Assembly: GCA_021794835.1 (NCBI GenBank)
Contig: JAJYQA010000019.1
Coordinates: 54,735-118,734, forward strand
Direction: 5' to 3'
Length of the DNA: 64,000 nt
Source of the DNA: Actinomycetes bacterium
GTDB taxonomy: Bacteria > Actinomycetota > Aquicultoria > Aquicultorales > Aquicultoraceae
The notes under the pieces were generated by a model, which was not told the DNA's origin, did no database searches, and worked only from the letters and a program-made list of their open reading frames with translations. Both the position numbers and the translations under genes were made by a program. Every line of letters begins with the position of its first letter. Position 1 is the first letter of the stretch. Of the stretch, positions 52,888 through 62,443 are shown piece by piece.

Positions 52888-53256
52888 ATGATCCAACAAC
52901 AGTCGAGACTGAGAGTTGCTGATAATACTGGAGCGCGGGAGGTTCTTTGCATTAGGGTTTTAGGTGGCTCAAGGCGTCGGTATGCGTCAGTCGGTGACAC
53001 AATTGTGGCTGCCGTAAAAGAGGCGATTCCCGGGGGGACTGTTAAGAAAGGCGATGTCGTCAAAGCGGTTGTTATCAGAACAAAGCAGCCAATAGGGCGT
53101 AACGACGGCTCGTATGTCAGATTTGATGATAATGCAGCCGTAATAATTAGGGATGACGGAAATCCAAGGGGGACTCGTATTTTCGGTCCTGTTGCTAGGG
53201 AACTCAGGGACAGGAACTTTATGAAGATTATTTCGCTGGCTCCGGAAGTATTATAG
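52888..53256 (+). CDS. rplN: 50S ribosomal protein L14
   Basis: A 122-residue L14. [20 protein letters not shown] and [20 protein letters not shown] are typical. The ATG at 52888 with GGAAGGAAA upstream is the true start; the ORF track adds 44 residues that read through the repeat. Confidence 0.98.
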   Translation: MIQQQSRLRVADNTGAREVLCIRVLGGSRRRYASVGDTIVAAVKEAIPGGTVKKGDVVKAVVIRTKQPIGRNDGSYVRFDDNAAVIIRDDGNPRGTRIFGPVARELRDRNFMKIISLAPEVL

Positions 53257-53271
53257 GAGGAAAAGGTTAAA

Positions 53272-53640
53272 ATGCCTAAATCATTTACAGCAAAATCGTC
53301 TGTGACAAGAAAGGTACCCAGACTTTCCGTAAGGAAGGGTGATAGGGTTGAGGTCATAGCCGGCAAAGAGAAAGGCAAGAAGGGCAAAATTCTCTTCGCT
53401 TTGCCAAAGGAGAACAGGGTTGTAGTTGAAGGGATCAACATGGTTAAGCGCCATGCGCGTCCGACCCAGAAAATTCCTCAGGGTGGTATTCAGGAAAGAG
53501 AGGCGCCTATACATGCGTCCAACGTGCAGGTGGTTTGCCCAAGTTGCGGCCAGGCAACTAGGGTTGGACATAGGGTTACAGAGTCCGGTACAAAAGTAAG
53601 GGTTTGCCGGAAGTGTCAAGGTGATATTGACAAAGCATAA
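53272..53640 (+). CDS. rplX: 50S ribosomal protein L24
   Basis: A 122-residue L24 with an N-terminal extension of about ten residues (MPKSFTAKSS) before VTRKVPRLSVRKGDRVEVIAG. The KOW motif is followed by VVCPSCGQATRVGH and VRVCRKCQG, a zinc ribbon with two CxxC pairs. TAGGAGGAAAAG precedes the ATG. Confidence 0.97.
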   Translation: MPKSFTAKSSVTRKVPRLSVRKGDRVEVIAGKEKGKKGKILFALPKENRVVVEGINMVKRHARPTQKIPQGGIQEREAPIHASNVQVVCPSCGQATRVGHRVTESGTKVRVCRKCQGDIDKA

Positions 53641-53746
53641 TCAGAAATCAGAAACCAGAGAACAGAGAGCAGATTGAGGGTCTAGAGTGTAAGTTAAATC
53701 TGGTTTCTGAAAGGTGCGAAGCACCGGTCTTGTTTCTGATCTCTGA
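53641..53746. repeat. Hairpin element family A, copy 8
   Basis: TCAGAAATCAGAAACCAGAG at the left, TTGAGGGTCTAGAGTGTAAG core, CTGGTTTCTGAAAGGTGCGA and CTTGTTTCTGATCTCTGA at the right. It starts at the base after the rplX stop codon. It lies between rplX and rplE. Confidence 0.85.
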
Positions 53747-53759
53747 ACGGGAGGTATAG

Positions 53760-54386
53760 ATGGCGGACAAAAAAACCAGTAAAGAAAAAGAAAAAAAGAA
53801 ATCTAAGGCTGGCGAAGGAAGGCCAGCTGCGGGGGCTAAGGTTACCCCCAGGCTAAAGACAGCCTACAACAAAGAGATCTTGCCTACTCTTATGAAAGAG
53901 TTTGAATACAAGAATTCCATGCAAGTCCCGAAAGTCGAAAAGGTCGTCCTTAACATGGGCGTGGGCGAGGCTGCCCAGAACGCGAAGGCTCTTGATGGGG
54001 CAATCGATGACCTAACTGTTATCAGCGGCCAGAAGCCAATTATCCGTAGGGCAAAAAAGTCCATTGCGGGGTTTAAACTTCGTGCAAATATGCCGGTTGG
54101 CGTTAAGGTGACACTTAGGGGAGATAGGATGTACGAATTTTTGGATAGGATGCTCTCAACAGCACTTCCAAGAATCAGGGATTTCCGTGGGCTGAGTCCC
54201 AAGTCCTTTGATGGGCGAGGCAACTACTCGTTCGGCGTGACGGAGCAGCTTATCTTCCCAGAGATAGACTATGACAAAATCGATAAGATCCGTGGTATGG
54301 ACATCACGGTTGTGACTACAGCAAAGACAGATGAAGAAGGCCGTGCGCTTCTAAATCGGATGGGATTTCCGCTTAGAGAGAAGTAG
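53760..54386 (+). CDS. rplE: 50S ribosomal protein L5
   Basis: A 208-residue L5, about 28 residues longer than usual. The extra N-terminus ([20 protein letters not shown]) is Lys-rich and low-complexity; the normal protein begins near [19 protein letters not shown] six bases before the ATG at 53760 supports the long start. [20 protein letters not shown] and [20 protein letters not shown] are typical. The 5S rRNA contact is expected in the core. Confidence 0.97.
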   Translation: MADKKTSKEKEKKKSKAGEGRPAAGAKVTPRLKTAYNKEILPTLMKEFEYKNSMQVPKVEKVVLNMGVGEAAQNAKALDGAIDDLTVISGQKPIIRRAKKSIAGFKLRANMPVGVKVTLRGDRMYEFLDRMLSTALPRIRDFRGLSPKSFDGRGNYSFGVTEQLIFPEIDYDKIDKIRGMDITVVTTAKTDEEGRALLNRMGFPLREK

Positions 54387-54456
54387 ATTTAGGGTTCAGG
54401 GAGCAAAAGATTTAAAAGAGTATTATTTACTGTTTGTAAAGATAATTGGAGGTTTC

Positions 54457-54642
54457 ATGGCTAAGAAATCAATGATTGCAAAGCAGCAGCGTAAACCAAA
54501 GTACAAAACTCGCGCTTACCATCGCTGCTCAAGATGTGGGAGGCCCCGCGGCTATTTCCGTAAATTCGGGCTTTGCCGTATCTGCTTAAGAGAGCTTGCA
54601 CATCAGGGCGATATCCCAGGTGTTACAAAAGCTAGCTGGTAA
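54457..54642 (+). CDS. rpsN: 30S ribosomal protein S14 (type Z)
   Basis: A 61-residue S14 of the short zinc type, with [20 protein letters not shown] carrying four Cys. Type Z is common in Gram-positive and thermophilic bacteria. TTGGAGGTTTC precedes the ATG. Confidence 0.98.
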   Translation: MAKKSMIAKQQRKPKYKTRAYHRCSRCGRPRGYFRKFGLCRICLRELAHQGDIPGVTKASW

Positions 54643-54693
54643 AAATATTTGATATGGAGCCGACGGCTGTCGGCTTGATAAGGAGGAAGCGTT

Positions 54694-55092
54694 ATGACGA
54701 TGACGGACCCTATTGCAGATATGCTAACGCGCATCCGTAATGCAAACAGGGCCTATCACGAGGTAGTCGATATACCCGCTTCAAAATTAAAAGAGGATAT
54801 CGCAAAGATACTAAAAGAAGAGGGCTACATAGACGGCTATCAGGTCGTTCAGGAGAACGGTTTTGGTGTAATCAGGATTAAGATGCATTACGGAACGGAA
54901 AAATCGCGTGCGATTACCGGAATTAAGAGAATCAGCAAACCGGGTCTCAGGATTTATGCAAAAAAAGATGAGATTCCAAGGGTGTTGGGTGGCCTCGGTA
55001 TATCGGTCATGTCGACATCTAAAGGCATTATGACCGGGCGTGAAGCTAAGAAGGCCGGTCTGGGCGGCGAAGTCCTTTGTTATGTTTGGTAA
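54694..55092 (+). CDS. rpsH: 30S ribosomal protein S8
   Basis: A 132-residue S8. [40 protein letters not shown] and [20 protein letters not shown] are typical. AAGGAGGAAGC precedes the ATG. The stop codon (GTTTGGTAA) lies at the left edge of a family A element. Confidence 0.98.
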   Translation: MTMTDPIADMLTRIRNANRAYHEVVDIPASKLKEDIAKILKEEGYIDGYQVVQENGFGVIRIKMHYGTEKSRAITGIKRISKPGLRIYAKKDEIPRVLGGLGISVMSTSKGIMTGREAKKAGLGGEVLCYVW

Positions 55093-55208
55093 ATCAGAAA
55101 TCAGAAACAAGAAAACAGAGACAAGAGGCCAGATATGAAGGTCTAGGATATAGGTTAAAACCTTGTTTCTGAAGGGCCGAAGGCCCGGCCTTGTTTCTTG
55201 TATCTGAA
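55093..55208. repeat. Hairpin element family A, copy 9
   Basis: ATCAGAAATCAGAAACAAGA at the left, GAAGGTCTAGGATATAGGTT core, CTTGTTTCTGAAGGGCCGAA and CTTGTTTCTTGTATCTGAAT at the right. It fills the rpsH-rplF gap. Confidence 0.85.
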
Positions 55209-55221
55209 TGGGAGGTAAAAA

Positions 55222-55758
55222 GTGTCAAGAATTGGTAAAATGCCGATCAACCTGCCTACGGGTGTCGAGGTAACCATAGAGCCGACTGAAGTTATTGTTA
55301 AGGGCCCTAACGGTCAGCTTTCCGAGAAGATACCTTATGGCATCAAGGTTATAAAGGAGAATAATCAAATACTGGTTCAGAGGCAGTCTGAGAGCAAGCT
55401 TCATAGGTCGCTTCATGGGCTTGTAAGGACCCTTATTTCCAACATGGTAACCGGCGTAAGCCAAGGATTCTCAAAGTCGCTGGATATCGTCGGCGTTGGC
55501 TACCGGGCCACCAAAAAGGGCAATGACCTTGAGCTTGCTATGGGGTATTCGCATCCGGTTGTAATCAAGAAGATTGAAGGAATCGATTTTGAAGTTCCTG
55601 CCCCAACCAAGGTTATAGTTAAGGGGGCCAACAAACAATTGGTAGGCGAGATCGCGGCAAATATACGCTCCGTACGTCCGCCAGAGCCTTATAAAGGCAA
55701 GGGTATTAAATACGAGGGCGAGTATATTAGAAGAAAAGTCGGAAAGACAGCTAAGTAA
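55222..55758 (+). CDS. rplF: 50S ribosomal protein L6
   Basis: A 178-residue L6. [20 protein letters not shown] and the C-terminal [20 protein letters not shown] motif are typical. The start is GTG at 55222 with GGGAGG upstream. A family C element follows. Confidence 0.98.
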   Translation: MSRIGKMPINLPTGVEVTIEPTEVIVKGPNGQLSEKIPYGIKVIKENNQILVQRQSESKLHRSLHGLVRTLISNMVTGVSQGFSKSLDIVGVGYRATKKGNDLELAMGYSHPVVIKKIEGIDFEVPAPTKVIVKGANKQLVGEIAANIRSVRPPEPYKGKGIKYEGEYIRRKVGKTAK

Positions 55759-55857
55759 GAAGCCAAGTAGCCAATAGCCAAATAGCCAATGTTTTGAATT
55801 TATTGGCTATTGGCTGACCAACGTTCTAGACCTATATATCATTGGCTATTGGCTGGA
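55759..55857. repeat. Hairpin element family C, copy 4
   Basis: GAAGCCAAGTAGCCAATAGC at the left, GACCAACGTTCTAGACCTAT (core in opposite orientation, TCTAGACC) near the right, and ATTGGCTATTGGCTGGATTA at the end. The core orientation relative to the operon is inverted compared with copies 1 and 3. Confidence 0.8.
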
Positions 55858-55880
55858 TTATATATAGCAGGAGGAAGATG

Positions 55881-56249
55881 ATGGGGAAAACAGCAGAGGA
55901 AAAGTTAGCTAGGCTAAGAAGACATCGCAGGGTACGCAAACATGTATCCGGCACCTCTGAGAGACCGCGCCTGTCTGTTTTTCGCAGCACCAATCATATA
56001 TATGCCCAGTTGATCGACGACACCAAAGGGGTGACCATCGCAAGCGCCTCTACGCTTGATCCTGAGCTTAAATCACAGATTTCAACCGGTGGAAACATCG
56101 AGGCTGCGAAAAAAGTTGGCGAACTGATAGCCAAGCGAGCTTCAGAAAAGAAAATCGAACAGGTTATTTTTGATAGAGGTGGATTTTTGTATCATGGGCG
56201 GGTAAAAGCGTTGGCCGACGCGGCCCGTGGAGCAGGTTTGAAATTCTGA
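55881..56249 (+). CDS. rplR: 50S ribosomal protein L18
   Basis: A 122-residue L18, a 5S rRNA-binding protein. [20 protein letters not shown] and [20 protein letters not shown] are typical. Of two adjacent ATGs I choose the second (55881), six bases after AGGAGG. The ORF-track start reads into the repeat. Confidence 0.97.
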   Translation: MGKTAEEKLARLRRHRRVRKHVSGTSERPRLSVFRSTNHIYAQLIDDTKGVTIASASTLDPELKSQISTGGNIEAAKKVGELIAKRASEKKIEQVIFDRGGFLYHGRVKALADAARGAGLKF

Positions 56250-56267
56250 AAGTTAAGGGGGAAACGT

Positions 56268-56774
56268 GTGAGAAAGAGAATTAATCCGGAAGAGCTTGAG
56301 CTTGAGGAAAAGATAGTCAGCATTAACAGAGTTGCAAAAGTGGTGAAAGGTGGGCGTAGGTTTAGCCTAAGCGCATTGGTCGTTGTCGGCGATCGTAACG
56401 GCCATGTCGGCATCGGCTTTGGTAAGGGTGCTGAAGTGCCCATCGCGATCTCAAAAGGTGTCCAGGACGCCAAGAAAAACCTGTTTTTCGTCCCCCTTGC
56501 CGGGTCAACCATCCCACACGAGGTTGTTGGTGAGTACGGCGCTGGCCACGTACTATTGAAGCCGGCCTCTGAAGGTACCGGTGTTATTGCGGGCGGTCCT
56601 GTTAGGGCAATCCTCGAGCTTGCCGGTATAAGGGATATATTAACCAAATCTCTGGGCAGCCATAATCCAATCAACATGCTTAGAGCGACGGTTGAGGGTT
56701 TAAAGTTGCTAAAGACGCCGGGAGATGTCGCTCGTCTTCGCGGTAAAACCGTTGATCAGATATTTGGTAAGTAG
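56268..56774 (+). CDS. rpsE: 30S ribosomal protein S5
   Basis: A 168-residue S5. [40 protein letters not shown] and [18 protein letters not shown] are typical. The start is GTG with AAGGGGGAAAC upstream. Confidence 0.98.
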   Translation: MRKRINPEELELEEKIVSINRVAKVVKGGRRFSLSALVVVGDRNGHVGIGFGKGAEVPIAISKGVQDAKKNLFFVPLAGSTIPHEVVGEYGAGHVLLKPASEGTGVIAGGPVRAILELAGIRDILTKSLGSHNPINMLRATVEGLKLLKTPGDVARLRGKTVDQIFGK

Positions 56775-56795
56775 GGCGGTTAAGGAGGTAGCGAG

Positions 56796-56978
56796 TTGGC
56801 TAAACTCAATATAAAACAGGTAAGAAGCGGCATTGGCCGCAGCGAGAAGCAGAAAAGAACGCTAAAGGCACTTGGCCTTAAAAGAATAAGAGACGTTGTT
56901 GAGCAAGAAGACAAGCCAGAAATTCTGGGCATGATCGCCAAGGTTGTTCATCTTGTTGAGGTAGAAAAAACCGAATAA
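56796..56978 (+). CDS. rpmD: 50S ribosomal protein L30
   Basis: A 60-residue L30. VRSGIGRSEKQKRTLKALGL is the conserved motif. The start is TTG at 56796 with AAGGAGGTAG upstream. Confidence 0.97.
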   Translation: MAKLNIKQVRSGIGRSEKQKRTLKALGLKRIRDVVEQEDKPEILGMIAKVVHLVEVEKTE

Positions 56979-57063
56979 TTCAGGCCCAGGCGTATGCAAC
57001 CTAGTATTAAATTGATACTGCATTTATAATGTATTAGGTTTGGTTTTCAAGGAGGATAGTTTA

Positions 57064-57510
57064 ATGCGATTAAATGAGCTGTCACCCGCTCCGGGTGCTG
57101 TGAAAAAAAGAAAAAGGGTTGGTCGGGGGCCCGGTTCTGGACATGGCAAGACTGCCACACGCGGAATGAAGGGTCAAAAATCGCGCTCTGGTGGCGGTAA
57201 AGGCCCTGGTTTTGAGGGTGGTCAGACCCCTATATATAGGAGAATCCCAAAATTGCCAGGGTTTAAGAACCCATTTAAAAAGATATACGAGCTGGTTAAT
57301 GTTGACCAGCTAAATGTATTTGAAAAAGGCAGTATTGTTGATCCGCAAGCTCTGCAGCAGGCCGGGATAATTAAGAAGGCGACCATGCCGATTAAGATCT
57401 TGGGTCGGGGTGAGCTTGAAAAAGAGTTAACTGTTAGAGCGCACCATTTTAGCGGCTCTGCGGTTAGAAAAATTGAGTTAGTTGGCGGAAAGGTAGAGAG
57501 TCTTAAATGA
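57064..57510 (+). CDS. rplO: 50S ribosomal protein L15
   Basis: A 148-residue L15. [32 protein letters not shown] and [19 protein letters not shown] are typical. ATG at 57064 with AAGGAGGATAG upstream is chosen over the ORF-track TTG. The stop overlaps secY by four bases. Confidence 0.98.
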   Translation: MRLNELSPAPGAVKKRKRVGRGPGSGHGKTATRGMKGQKSRSGGGKGPGFEGGQTPIYRRIPKLPGFKNPFKKIYELVNVDQLNVFEKGSIVDPQALQQAGIIKKATMPIKILGRGELEKELTVRAHHFSGSAVRKIELVGGKVESLK

Positions 57511-58760
57511 TCGAAGCAGTAGGCAACGCATTTAAAGTACCAGATTTAAAACGCCGCATATTGTTTACGCTTGCGATGATAGCTATTTACCGGCTGGGTG
57601 CTCACATCCCGGTTCCGGGTGTTGATATTAAAGCTTTAAAACAACTTTTTGAACAGACACCGCTTCTAGGCTTTATAGATGTATTTGCTGGCGGTGCTTT
57701 ATCGCAGTTTGCCATATTTGCGTTAGGAATCATGCCGTATATCACGGCGTCGATTATATTGCAGCTTTTGACGATTGTTATCCCCACACTTGGGCAATGG
57801 GCTAAAGAGGGGGAAACTGGACAGCGCAAGATCACTCAATGGACCCGTTATCTAACATTAGCTTTGGGACTTATTGAGTCAATAGGTTTGACTCTGTTTT
57901 TTGGCCGGCAGATCGGTGCGAAATTTACTTTCGGCATGGAGGTTCTAATTGTTCTAACGTTGGTTGCAGGAACTGCGCTTATTATGTGGTTGGGTGAGTT
58001 AATAACCCAGCGGGGGATTGGAAATGGTATGTCGCTCTTGATTTTCACAAACATTATTTCCCGCTTTCCACAGGCCATGTTCCAGACCAGCCAGACCGGC
58101 GGGGTCATAACAATAGCCGCGCTTATTATTATTTTACTGATAATCATTGTTGCGATCGTATTTGTCGAAATGGCTCAGAGAAGAATCCCGGTGCAATATG
58201 CAAAGCGTGTGGTTGGGCGCAAAGTTTATGGCGGTACCAGCACCTATATCCCGCTAAAGGTAAACTCGGCGGGTGTTATTCCAATTATCTTTGCATCATC
58301 GGTACTCTTGTTCCCGGCAACCATGTTGCAATTCTTCCCGGGGGCGTTTTCTAGAACGATCAGTGGCTGGCTTGACCCAAGCGGCGTGCTGTACTTAAGC
58401 ATTTATGCACTGATGGTCATATTCTTTACGTACTTTTATACGGCTATTATATTCAACCCGATTGATATATCGGATAATATGAAGAAATACGGCGGTTTTA
58501 TTCCGGGAGTTCGCCCGGGTAAGCCAACGGCTGGATATTTAGATAGGGTACTTACAAGGATTACCTTGCCCGGTGCCTTCTTCTTGGCACTTATCGCAAT
58601 TATTCCACAGATTCTGGGCAAATTATTTAACGTGTCCTTCTTCCAGGCTGGAAACTTTGGCGGTACCTCGCTTTTGATTATGGTTGGTGTTGCGCTTGAG
58701 ACTATGAGGCAGATTGAGTCGCAGCTTCTCATGAGACATTATGAGGGATTCTTGAAATAA
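57507..58760 (+). CDS. secY: Preprotein translocase subunit SecY
   Basis: A 417-residue SecY with ten membrane helices, the channel of Sec[14 protein letters not shown] and the plug region, [17 protein letters not shown], and [18 protein letters not shown] are typical. It overlaps rplO by four bases (ATGA). SecE is encoded at 31138 and SecG is not in view. Confidence 0.98.
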   Translation: MIEAVGNAFKVPDLKRRILFTLAMIAIYRLGAHIPVPGVDIKALKQLFEQTPLLGFIDVFAGGALSQFAIFALGIMPYITASIILQLLTIVIPTLGQWAKEGETGQRKITQWTRYLTLALGLIESIGLTLFFGRQIGAKFTFGMEVLIVLTLVAGTALIMWLGELITQRGIGNGMSLLIFTNIISRFPQAMFQTSQTGGVITIAALIIILLIIIVAIVFVEMAQRRIPVQYAKRVVGRKVYGGTSTYIPLKVNSAGVIPIIFASSVLLFPATMLQFFPGAFSRTISGWLDPSGVLYLSIYALMVIFFTYFYTAIIFNPIDISDNMKKYGGFIPGVRPGKPTAGYLDRVLTRITLPGAFFLALIAIIPQILGKLFNVSFFQAGNFGGTSLLIMVGVALETMRQIESQLLMRHYEGFLK

Positions 58761-58931
58761 GCGGGTTTAGCAGTGTGAGGGTTAATTTCGATTTACGAAT
58801 TGCGAATGTCGAATTAAGGAACCGTCATTCTATAGGAGACCATGTTTACATGTCATCATGAGCGTAGCCGAAGGCGGAGCGAAAATAAAGGATAGTAATT
58901 AGAGGGGCTTTGAGAAAGAAAGGAGCAAGGC
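58761..58931. other. secY-adk gap with repeat debris
   Basis: Contains AATTTCGATTTACGAATTGC and GAATGTCGAATT, which look like a repeat arm, and a separate segment TCATCATGAGCGTAGCCGAA with GGCGGAGCG. The second resembles the unusual centre of the element at 28827. No promoter or gene is clear. Confidence 0.45.
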
Positions 58932-59585
58932 GTGAATGTAATTTTATTGGGTCCTCCCGGAGCAGGGAAGGGGACGCAGGCAGAGGGAATTGTAAAGGAA
59001 TTCGGACTGGTTCATATCTCGACAGGTGATATGCTTCGTGCAGCTGTTAAGGCGGGAACCGAAATGGGTCTTAAAGCCCAGGAGTACATGACTGCAGGCG
59101 CACTCGTGCCGGACGAGGTCGTAATTGGAATCGTGCGCGATCGCATCGCTGAGTCGGATGTTACCGAGAAGGGCTTCTTGTTAGATGGTTTCCCGCGTAC
59201 GGTTGTACAGGCCGAAGAGCTAGACAAAGTGCTCTCCTCTTTAAGTAGAGGCATTGATGCGGTCGTAAACATCGTTGTTCCGGATGAGGAGCTCCTTAAT
59301 AGGCTGACTGGAAGGCGTATATGCAAGTCCTGCCAAAAGCCGTATCACGTGATGTTTAAGCCGCCGAAGACCGAGGGCGTCTGCGACGACTGCGGTGGCG
59401 AGCTATACCAGAGGGCGGATGACACCATCGAGACGGTAAAGAATCGCCTCGATGTTTATCACAACCAGACCGCCCCGCTTATTGGCTACTACAAGAACCA
59501 AAGTATCCTGGTTGATATCGAAGGGACCAAGACGGTTGGCGAAGTTTTTGCAGATATTGAGAATGCTCTTAAGGCGAAAGTTTAA
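58932..59585 (+). CDS. adk: Adenylate kinase
   Basis: A 217-residue adenylate kinase, ATP + AMP to 2 ADP. LLGPPGAGKGTQAEGIVKEF is the P loop, GFLLDGFPRTVVQAEEL binds AMP, and the lid carries CKSCQKPYHVMF and CDDCGG, a four-Cys zinc site typical of Gram-positive enzymes. The start is GTG at 58932 with AAAGGAGCAAGG upstream. Confidence 0.98.
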   Translation: MNVILLGPPGAGKGTQAEGIVKEFGLVHISTGDMLRAAVKAGTEMGLKAQEYMTAGALVPDEVVIGIVRDRIAESDVTEKGFLLDGFPRTVVQAEELDKVLSSLSRGIDAVVNIVVPDEELLNRLTGRRICKSCQKPYHVMFKPPKTEGVCDDCGGELYQRADDTIETVKNRLDVYHNQTAPLIGYYKNQSILVDIEGTKTVGEVFADIENALKAKV

Positions 59586-59615
59586 TAGATATTTCTCTCT
59601 CGATGAGGCGAGAGC

Positions 59616-60362
59616 ATGATAATTCGTAAAAGCAAGGATGAAATAGCTATTATGCGGCATGCCGGTCGCATAGTAGCTGAAACCTTGAGGCTCGTTGAAA
59701 CTAAAATAAGACCGGGTGTTGAGACAATTGAGCTGGACCGGATTGCAGAAAACTTCATTCGCAAATCCGGTGCCAGCCCGGCCTTTAAGGGATACAGAGG
59801 TTTCCCCGCGTCCATCTGCGCCTCCCCGAATGAGGTTGTCGTCCATGGGATACCGGGCCAAAGGCGGTTGAAGGAAGGCGATATCATCAGTATTGATGTG
59901 GGCGCAGAGTATAGCGGATACTATGGTGATGCCGCCGCGACTTTTCCAGTGGGCCAAATATCCGAGCAAGCTCAGCAGCTGATAGATATTACCAAGCTTG
60001 CTCTAAGCAAAGGGATAGAGCAGTGCGTTGAGGGCAACTACCTTTACGATATATCCCACGCGATACAGGCTACGGTGGAACCGGCCGGGTATTCGGTCGT
60101 TAGGGAGTTTGTGGGCCACGGCATAGGGAGGGAGATGCATGAGGATCCCCAGATCCCTAATTTCGGCATTGCCGGACGGGGTCCCAAGATTAAGACAGGG
60201 ATGATCTTTGCAATCGAGCCTATGGTAAACATAGGTGATTATAAAGTTAACATCTTGCCGGATCACTGGACGGTTGTTACCGCCGACAGGAGTCTCTCAG
60301 CTCATTTTGAACATACTGTAGCGGTTACTAAGGAAGGGCCGGACATACTAACCATTGTATAG
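59616..60362 (+). CDS. map: Methionine aminopeptidase type I
   Basis: A 248-residue type I MetAP, removes N-terminal Met. Metal ligands are visible: SIDVGAEYSGYYGDAA (two Asp), GHGIGREMHEDPQIPN (His), IFAIEPMVN (Glu) and HFEHTVAVT (Glu). HGIPGQRRL carries the substrate-site His. The start is ATG at 59616 with GATGAGGCGAGAG upstream. It has no N-terminal extension. Confidence 0.97.
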   Translation: MIIRKSKDEIAIMRHAGRIVAETLRLVETKIRPGVETIELDRIAENFIRKSGASPAFKGYRGFPASICASPNEVVVHGIPGQRRLKEGDIISIDVGAEYSGYYGDAAATFPVGQISEQAQQLIDITKLALSKGIEQCVEGNYLYDISHAIQATVEPAGYSVVREFVGHGIGREMHEDPQIPNFGIAGRGPKIKTGMIFAIEPMVNIGDYKVNILPDHWTVVTADRSLSAHFEHTVAVTKEGPDILTIV

Positions 60363-60462
60363 ACGTCTTAATTCAGTTTTGTTATAATATGATTTCGTGG
60401 TTCTGGGGATAGATGCCATATTTCCTAGATAATGTGGGTGTATGTCTAGCGAAGGAGCGGTA

Positions 60463-60684
60463 GTGCCCAAAAAAGAAGAAGCTATTGAGGTTGAAGGCAC
60501 AGTAATAGAGCCTTTACCTAATGCCATGTTTAGAGTTGAGCTTGATAACGGCCATAAGGTTTTAGCTCATATTTCAGGCAAGATGCGCATGCATTACATC
60601 CGTATTTTGCCTGGTGATAGAGTTGTTGTTGAGCTGTCCCCTTATGACCTAACAAGGGGACGGATAGTGTATAGATTCAAGTAA
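60463..60684 (+). CDS. infA: Translation initiation factor IF-1
   Basis: A 73-residue S1-like OB fold. [36 protein letters not shown]-like [20 protein letters not shown] and [14 protein letters not shown] are typical. I take GTG at 60463 with GAAGGAG upstream instead of the ORF-track ATG at 60442, giving the usual length. Confidence 0.96.
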   Translation: MPKKEEAIEVEGTVIEPLPNAMFRVELDNGHKVLAHISGKMRMHYIRILPGDRVVVELSPYDLTRGRIVYRFK

Positions 60685-60745
60685 GGCAGGGACCAGGGTC
60701 CCGGGGCCAGGGTGAAGATAGAGATTATATTTTTGGAGAGAGACA

Positions 60746-60859
60746 ATGAAAGTAAAGCCGTCTGTAAAGCGTATATGTGAAAAGTGCAAGATTATTAGAA
60801 GGCACGGCAGGGTCCTTGTAATATGCGAGAATCCGCGGCACAAACAGCGCCAGGGGTAA
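60746..60859 (+). CDS. rpmJ: 50S ribosomal protein L36
   Basis: A 37-residue L36, too short for the ORF track: [20 protein letters not shown] followed by [17 protein letters not shown]. Three Cys and a His form the zinc site. TTGGAGAGAG precedes the ATG. It lies between infA and rpsM as usual. Confidence 0.97.
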   Translation: MKVKPSVKRICEKCKIIRRHGRVLVICENPRHKQRQG

Positions 60860-60897
60860 TTTATAGAACGTTTCGTTGATTAGAGGAGGGTAACAAT

Positions 60898-61269
60898 TTG
60901 GCACGTATAGCCGGTGTAGACCTACCTAGGGATAAAAGGATTGAGATTGGTCTTACTTATATCTTTGGCATAGGTCTTTCAAGAGCACAAGAGATATTGA
61001 AGGCTACGGGGGTAGATTCTAATACACGGGTCCGTAATTTAACTGAAGAAGAGGTTATAAAGCTAAGAGACTACATCGATAAGAACCTCAAGGTTGAAGG
61101 AGACTTGCGCAGGGAAGTATCTCAGAACATCAAACGTCTCATGGAGATTGGATGTTACCGCGGCTTGAGGCATCGCAGAGGTCTTCCGGTGCGTGGCCAG
61201 CGGACTCATACCAATGCCCGCACAAGGAAAGGCCCGCGCCGGGCGGTTGGCGCAAAGCGCAAAAAGTAA
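60898..61269 (+). CDS. rpsM: 30S ribosomal protein S13
   Basis: A 123-residue S13. [40 protein letters not shown] and [18 protein letters not shown] are typical. The start is TTG at 60898 with GAGGAGGGT upstream. Confidence 0.98.
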   Translation: MARIAGVDLPRDKRIEIGLTYIFGIGLSRAQEILKATGVDSNTRVRNLTEEEVIKLRDYIDKNLKVEGDLRREVSQNIKRLMEIGCYRGLRHRRGLPVRGQRTHTNARTRKGPRRAVGAKRKK

Positions 61270-61325
61270 AAAGTAAGATGATACTTAAATAGGAAGTTTT
61301 TAGTATCGAAGGAGGTAACGGCTGT

Positions 61326-61721
61326 TTGGCTAAGAAAGCGAGAGCTACTAGGATAAAGCGCAGAGAGCGTAAAAATGTCGTTCACGGCGCGGCTCACATT
61401 AAAAGCACTTTTAATAATACTATTATTACAATTACTGATCAGCAGGGCAATACAATAGCCTGGGAGAGCGCAGGTACTTCAGGCTTTAAGGGTTCGCGCA
61501 AGAGCACGCCGTTCGCGGCCCAGGTTGCTGCAGAGACCTGTGCAAAGAAAGCTCAGGAGCACGGGATGAAGAGGGTAGATGTCTATGTTAAAGGCCCGGG
61601 AGCAGGACGTGAGACCGCTATTAGAACCCTGCAGGCAAACGGTCTGGAAGTTGCCGGTATCACCGATGTGACTCCGGTACCGCACAACGGCTGTCGTCCC
61701 AGGAAAAGGAGAAGGGTGTAG
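61326..61721 (+). CDS. rpsK: 30S ribosomal protein S11
   Basis: A 131-residue S11. [40 protein letters not shown] and [17 protein letters not shown] are typical. The start is TTG with GAAGGAGGTAAC upstream. Confidence 0.98.
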   Translation: MAKKARATRIKRRERKNVVHGAAHIKSTFNNTIITITDQQGNTIAWESAGTSGFKGSRKSTPFAAQVAAETCAKKAQEHGMKRVDVYVKGPGAGRETAIRTLQANGLEVAGITDVTPVPHNGCRPRKRRRV

Positions 61722-61724
61722 GCT

Positions 61725-62342
61725 ATGGCAAGATACACAGGACCTGTTTGCAAGTTATGTAGAAGAGAGGCCCAGAAACTTTTCTTAAAAGGCGATAAGT
61801 GTCTAACAGATAAGTGCCCGGTCGAGAGACGCCCGTATCCGCCAGGTGAACATGGCCGTGGACGTCGCAAAGAATCCGAATATTATATCCAGCTTCGCGA
61901 GAAGCAAAAGGCAAAGCGTGTCTACGGTGTTCTTGAGAAGCAGTTCAGTAATTATTATAAACTGGCAGCTAAAAGGAAAGGTGTTACCGGCGAGAACCTA
62001 CTCCAAATTCTTGAGAGCCGCTTGGACAATACTATCTATAGGATAGGTTTTGCTCCATCCCGGCCGGAGGCAAGGCAAGAAGTTCGTCATGGGCACATTC
62101 TTGTTAATGGAAGAAGGGTGGATATCCCCTCCTTCCGCGTAAAACCCGGCGATGTTATAACGACAATCGGGGATGTTGCCCGGGTTAAGGAAGCGGCGGA
62201 GTCGGCCAACAAAGCGGCAATTCCATCATGGCTCGACGTTGATTCGGCTAGCTTGACCGCAAAGGTTACAGGTATTCCTTTGCGCAAAGACATCGACGTT
62301 CCGGTTCAAGAGAAGATGATCGTTGAGCTCTATTCGAAGTAA
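61725..62342 (+). CDS. rpsD: 30S ribosomal protein S4
   Basis: A 205-residue S4. [20 protein letters not shown] with later [11 protein letters not shown] gives a Cys-rich N-terminus of the zinc type. [20 protein letters not shown] is the S4 domain. It follows rpsK by three bases. Confidence 0.98.
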   Translation: MARYTGPVCKLCRREAQKLFLKGDKCLTDKCPVERRPYPPGEHGRGRRKESEYYIQLREKQKAKRVYGVLEKQFSNYYKLAAKRKGVTGENLLQILESRLDNTIYRIGFAPSRPEARQEVRHGHILVNGRRVDIPSFRVKPGDVITTIGDVARVKEAAESANKAAIPSWLDVDSASLTAKVTGIPLRKDIDVPVQEKMIVELYSK

Positions 62343-62344
62343 TT

Positions 62345-62427
62345 CCAGTAGTCAGTAGTCGGATTACCAGAGGGCAGTGCAAAAAGGTATTTCTGGTCTC
62401 TGATTTCCGATTTCTGGTTTCTGAACT
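62345..62427. repeat. Related hairpin element after rpsD
   Basis: CAGTAGTCAGTAGTCGGATT with ACCAGAGGGCAG at the left and GGTCTCTGATTTCCGATTTC with TGGTTTCTGAAC at the right. It resembles the rpsQ-rplN element and lacks the GGTCTAGA core. It fills the rpsD-rpoA gap. Confidence 0.65.
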
Positions 62428-62443
62428 AAGGAGGAATATATTA

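Noticed and set aside
52863-53441. Minus-strand 192-residue ORF over rplN-rplX
   Set aside because: Long only because it is antisense to codon-biased ribosomal genes.
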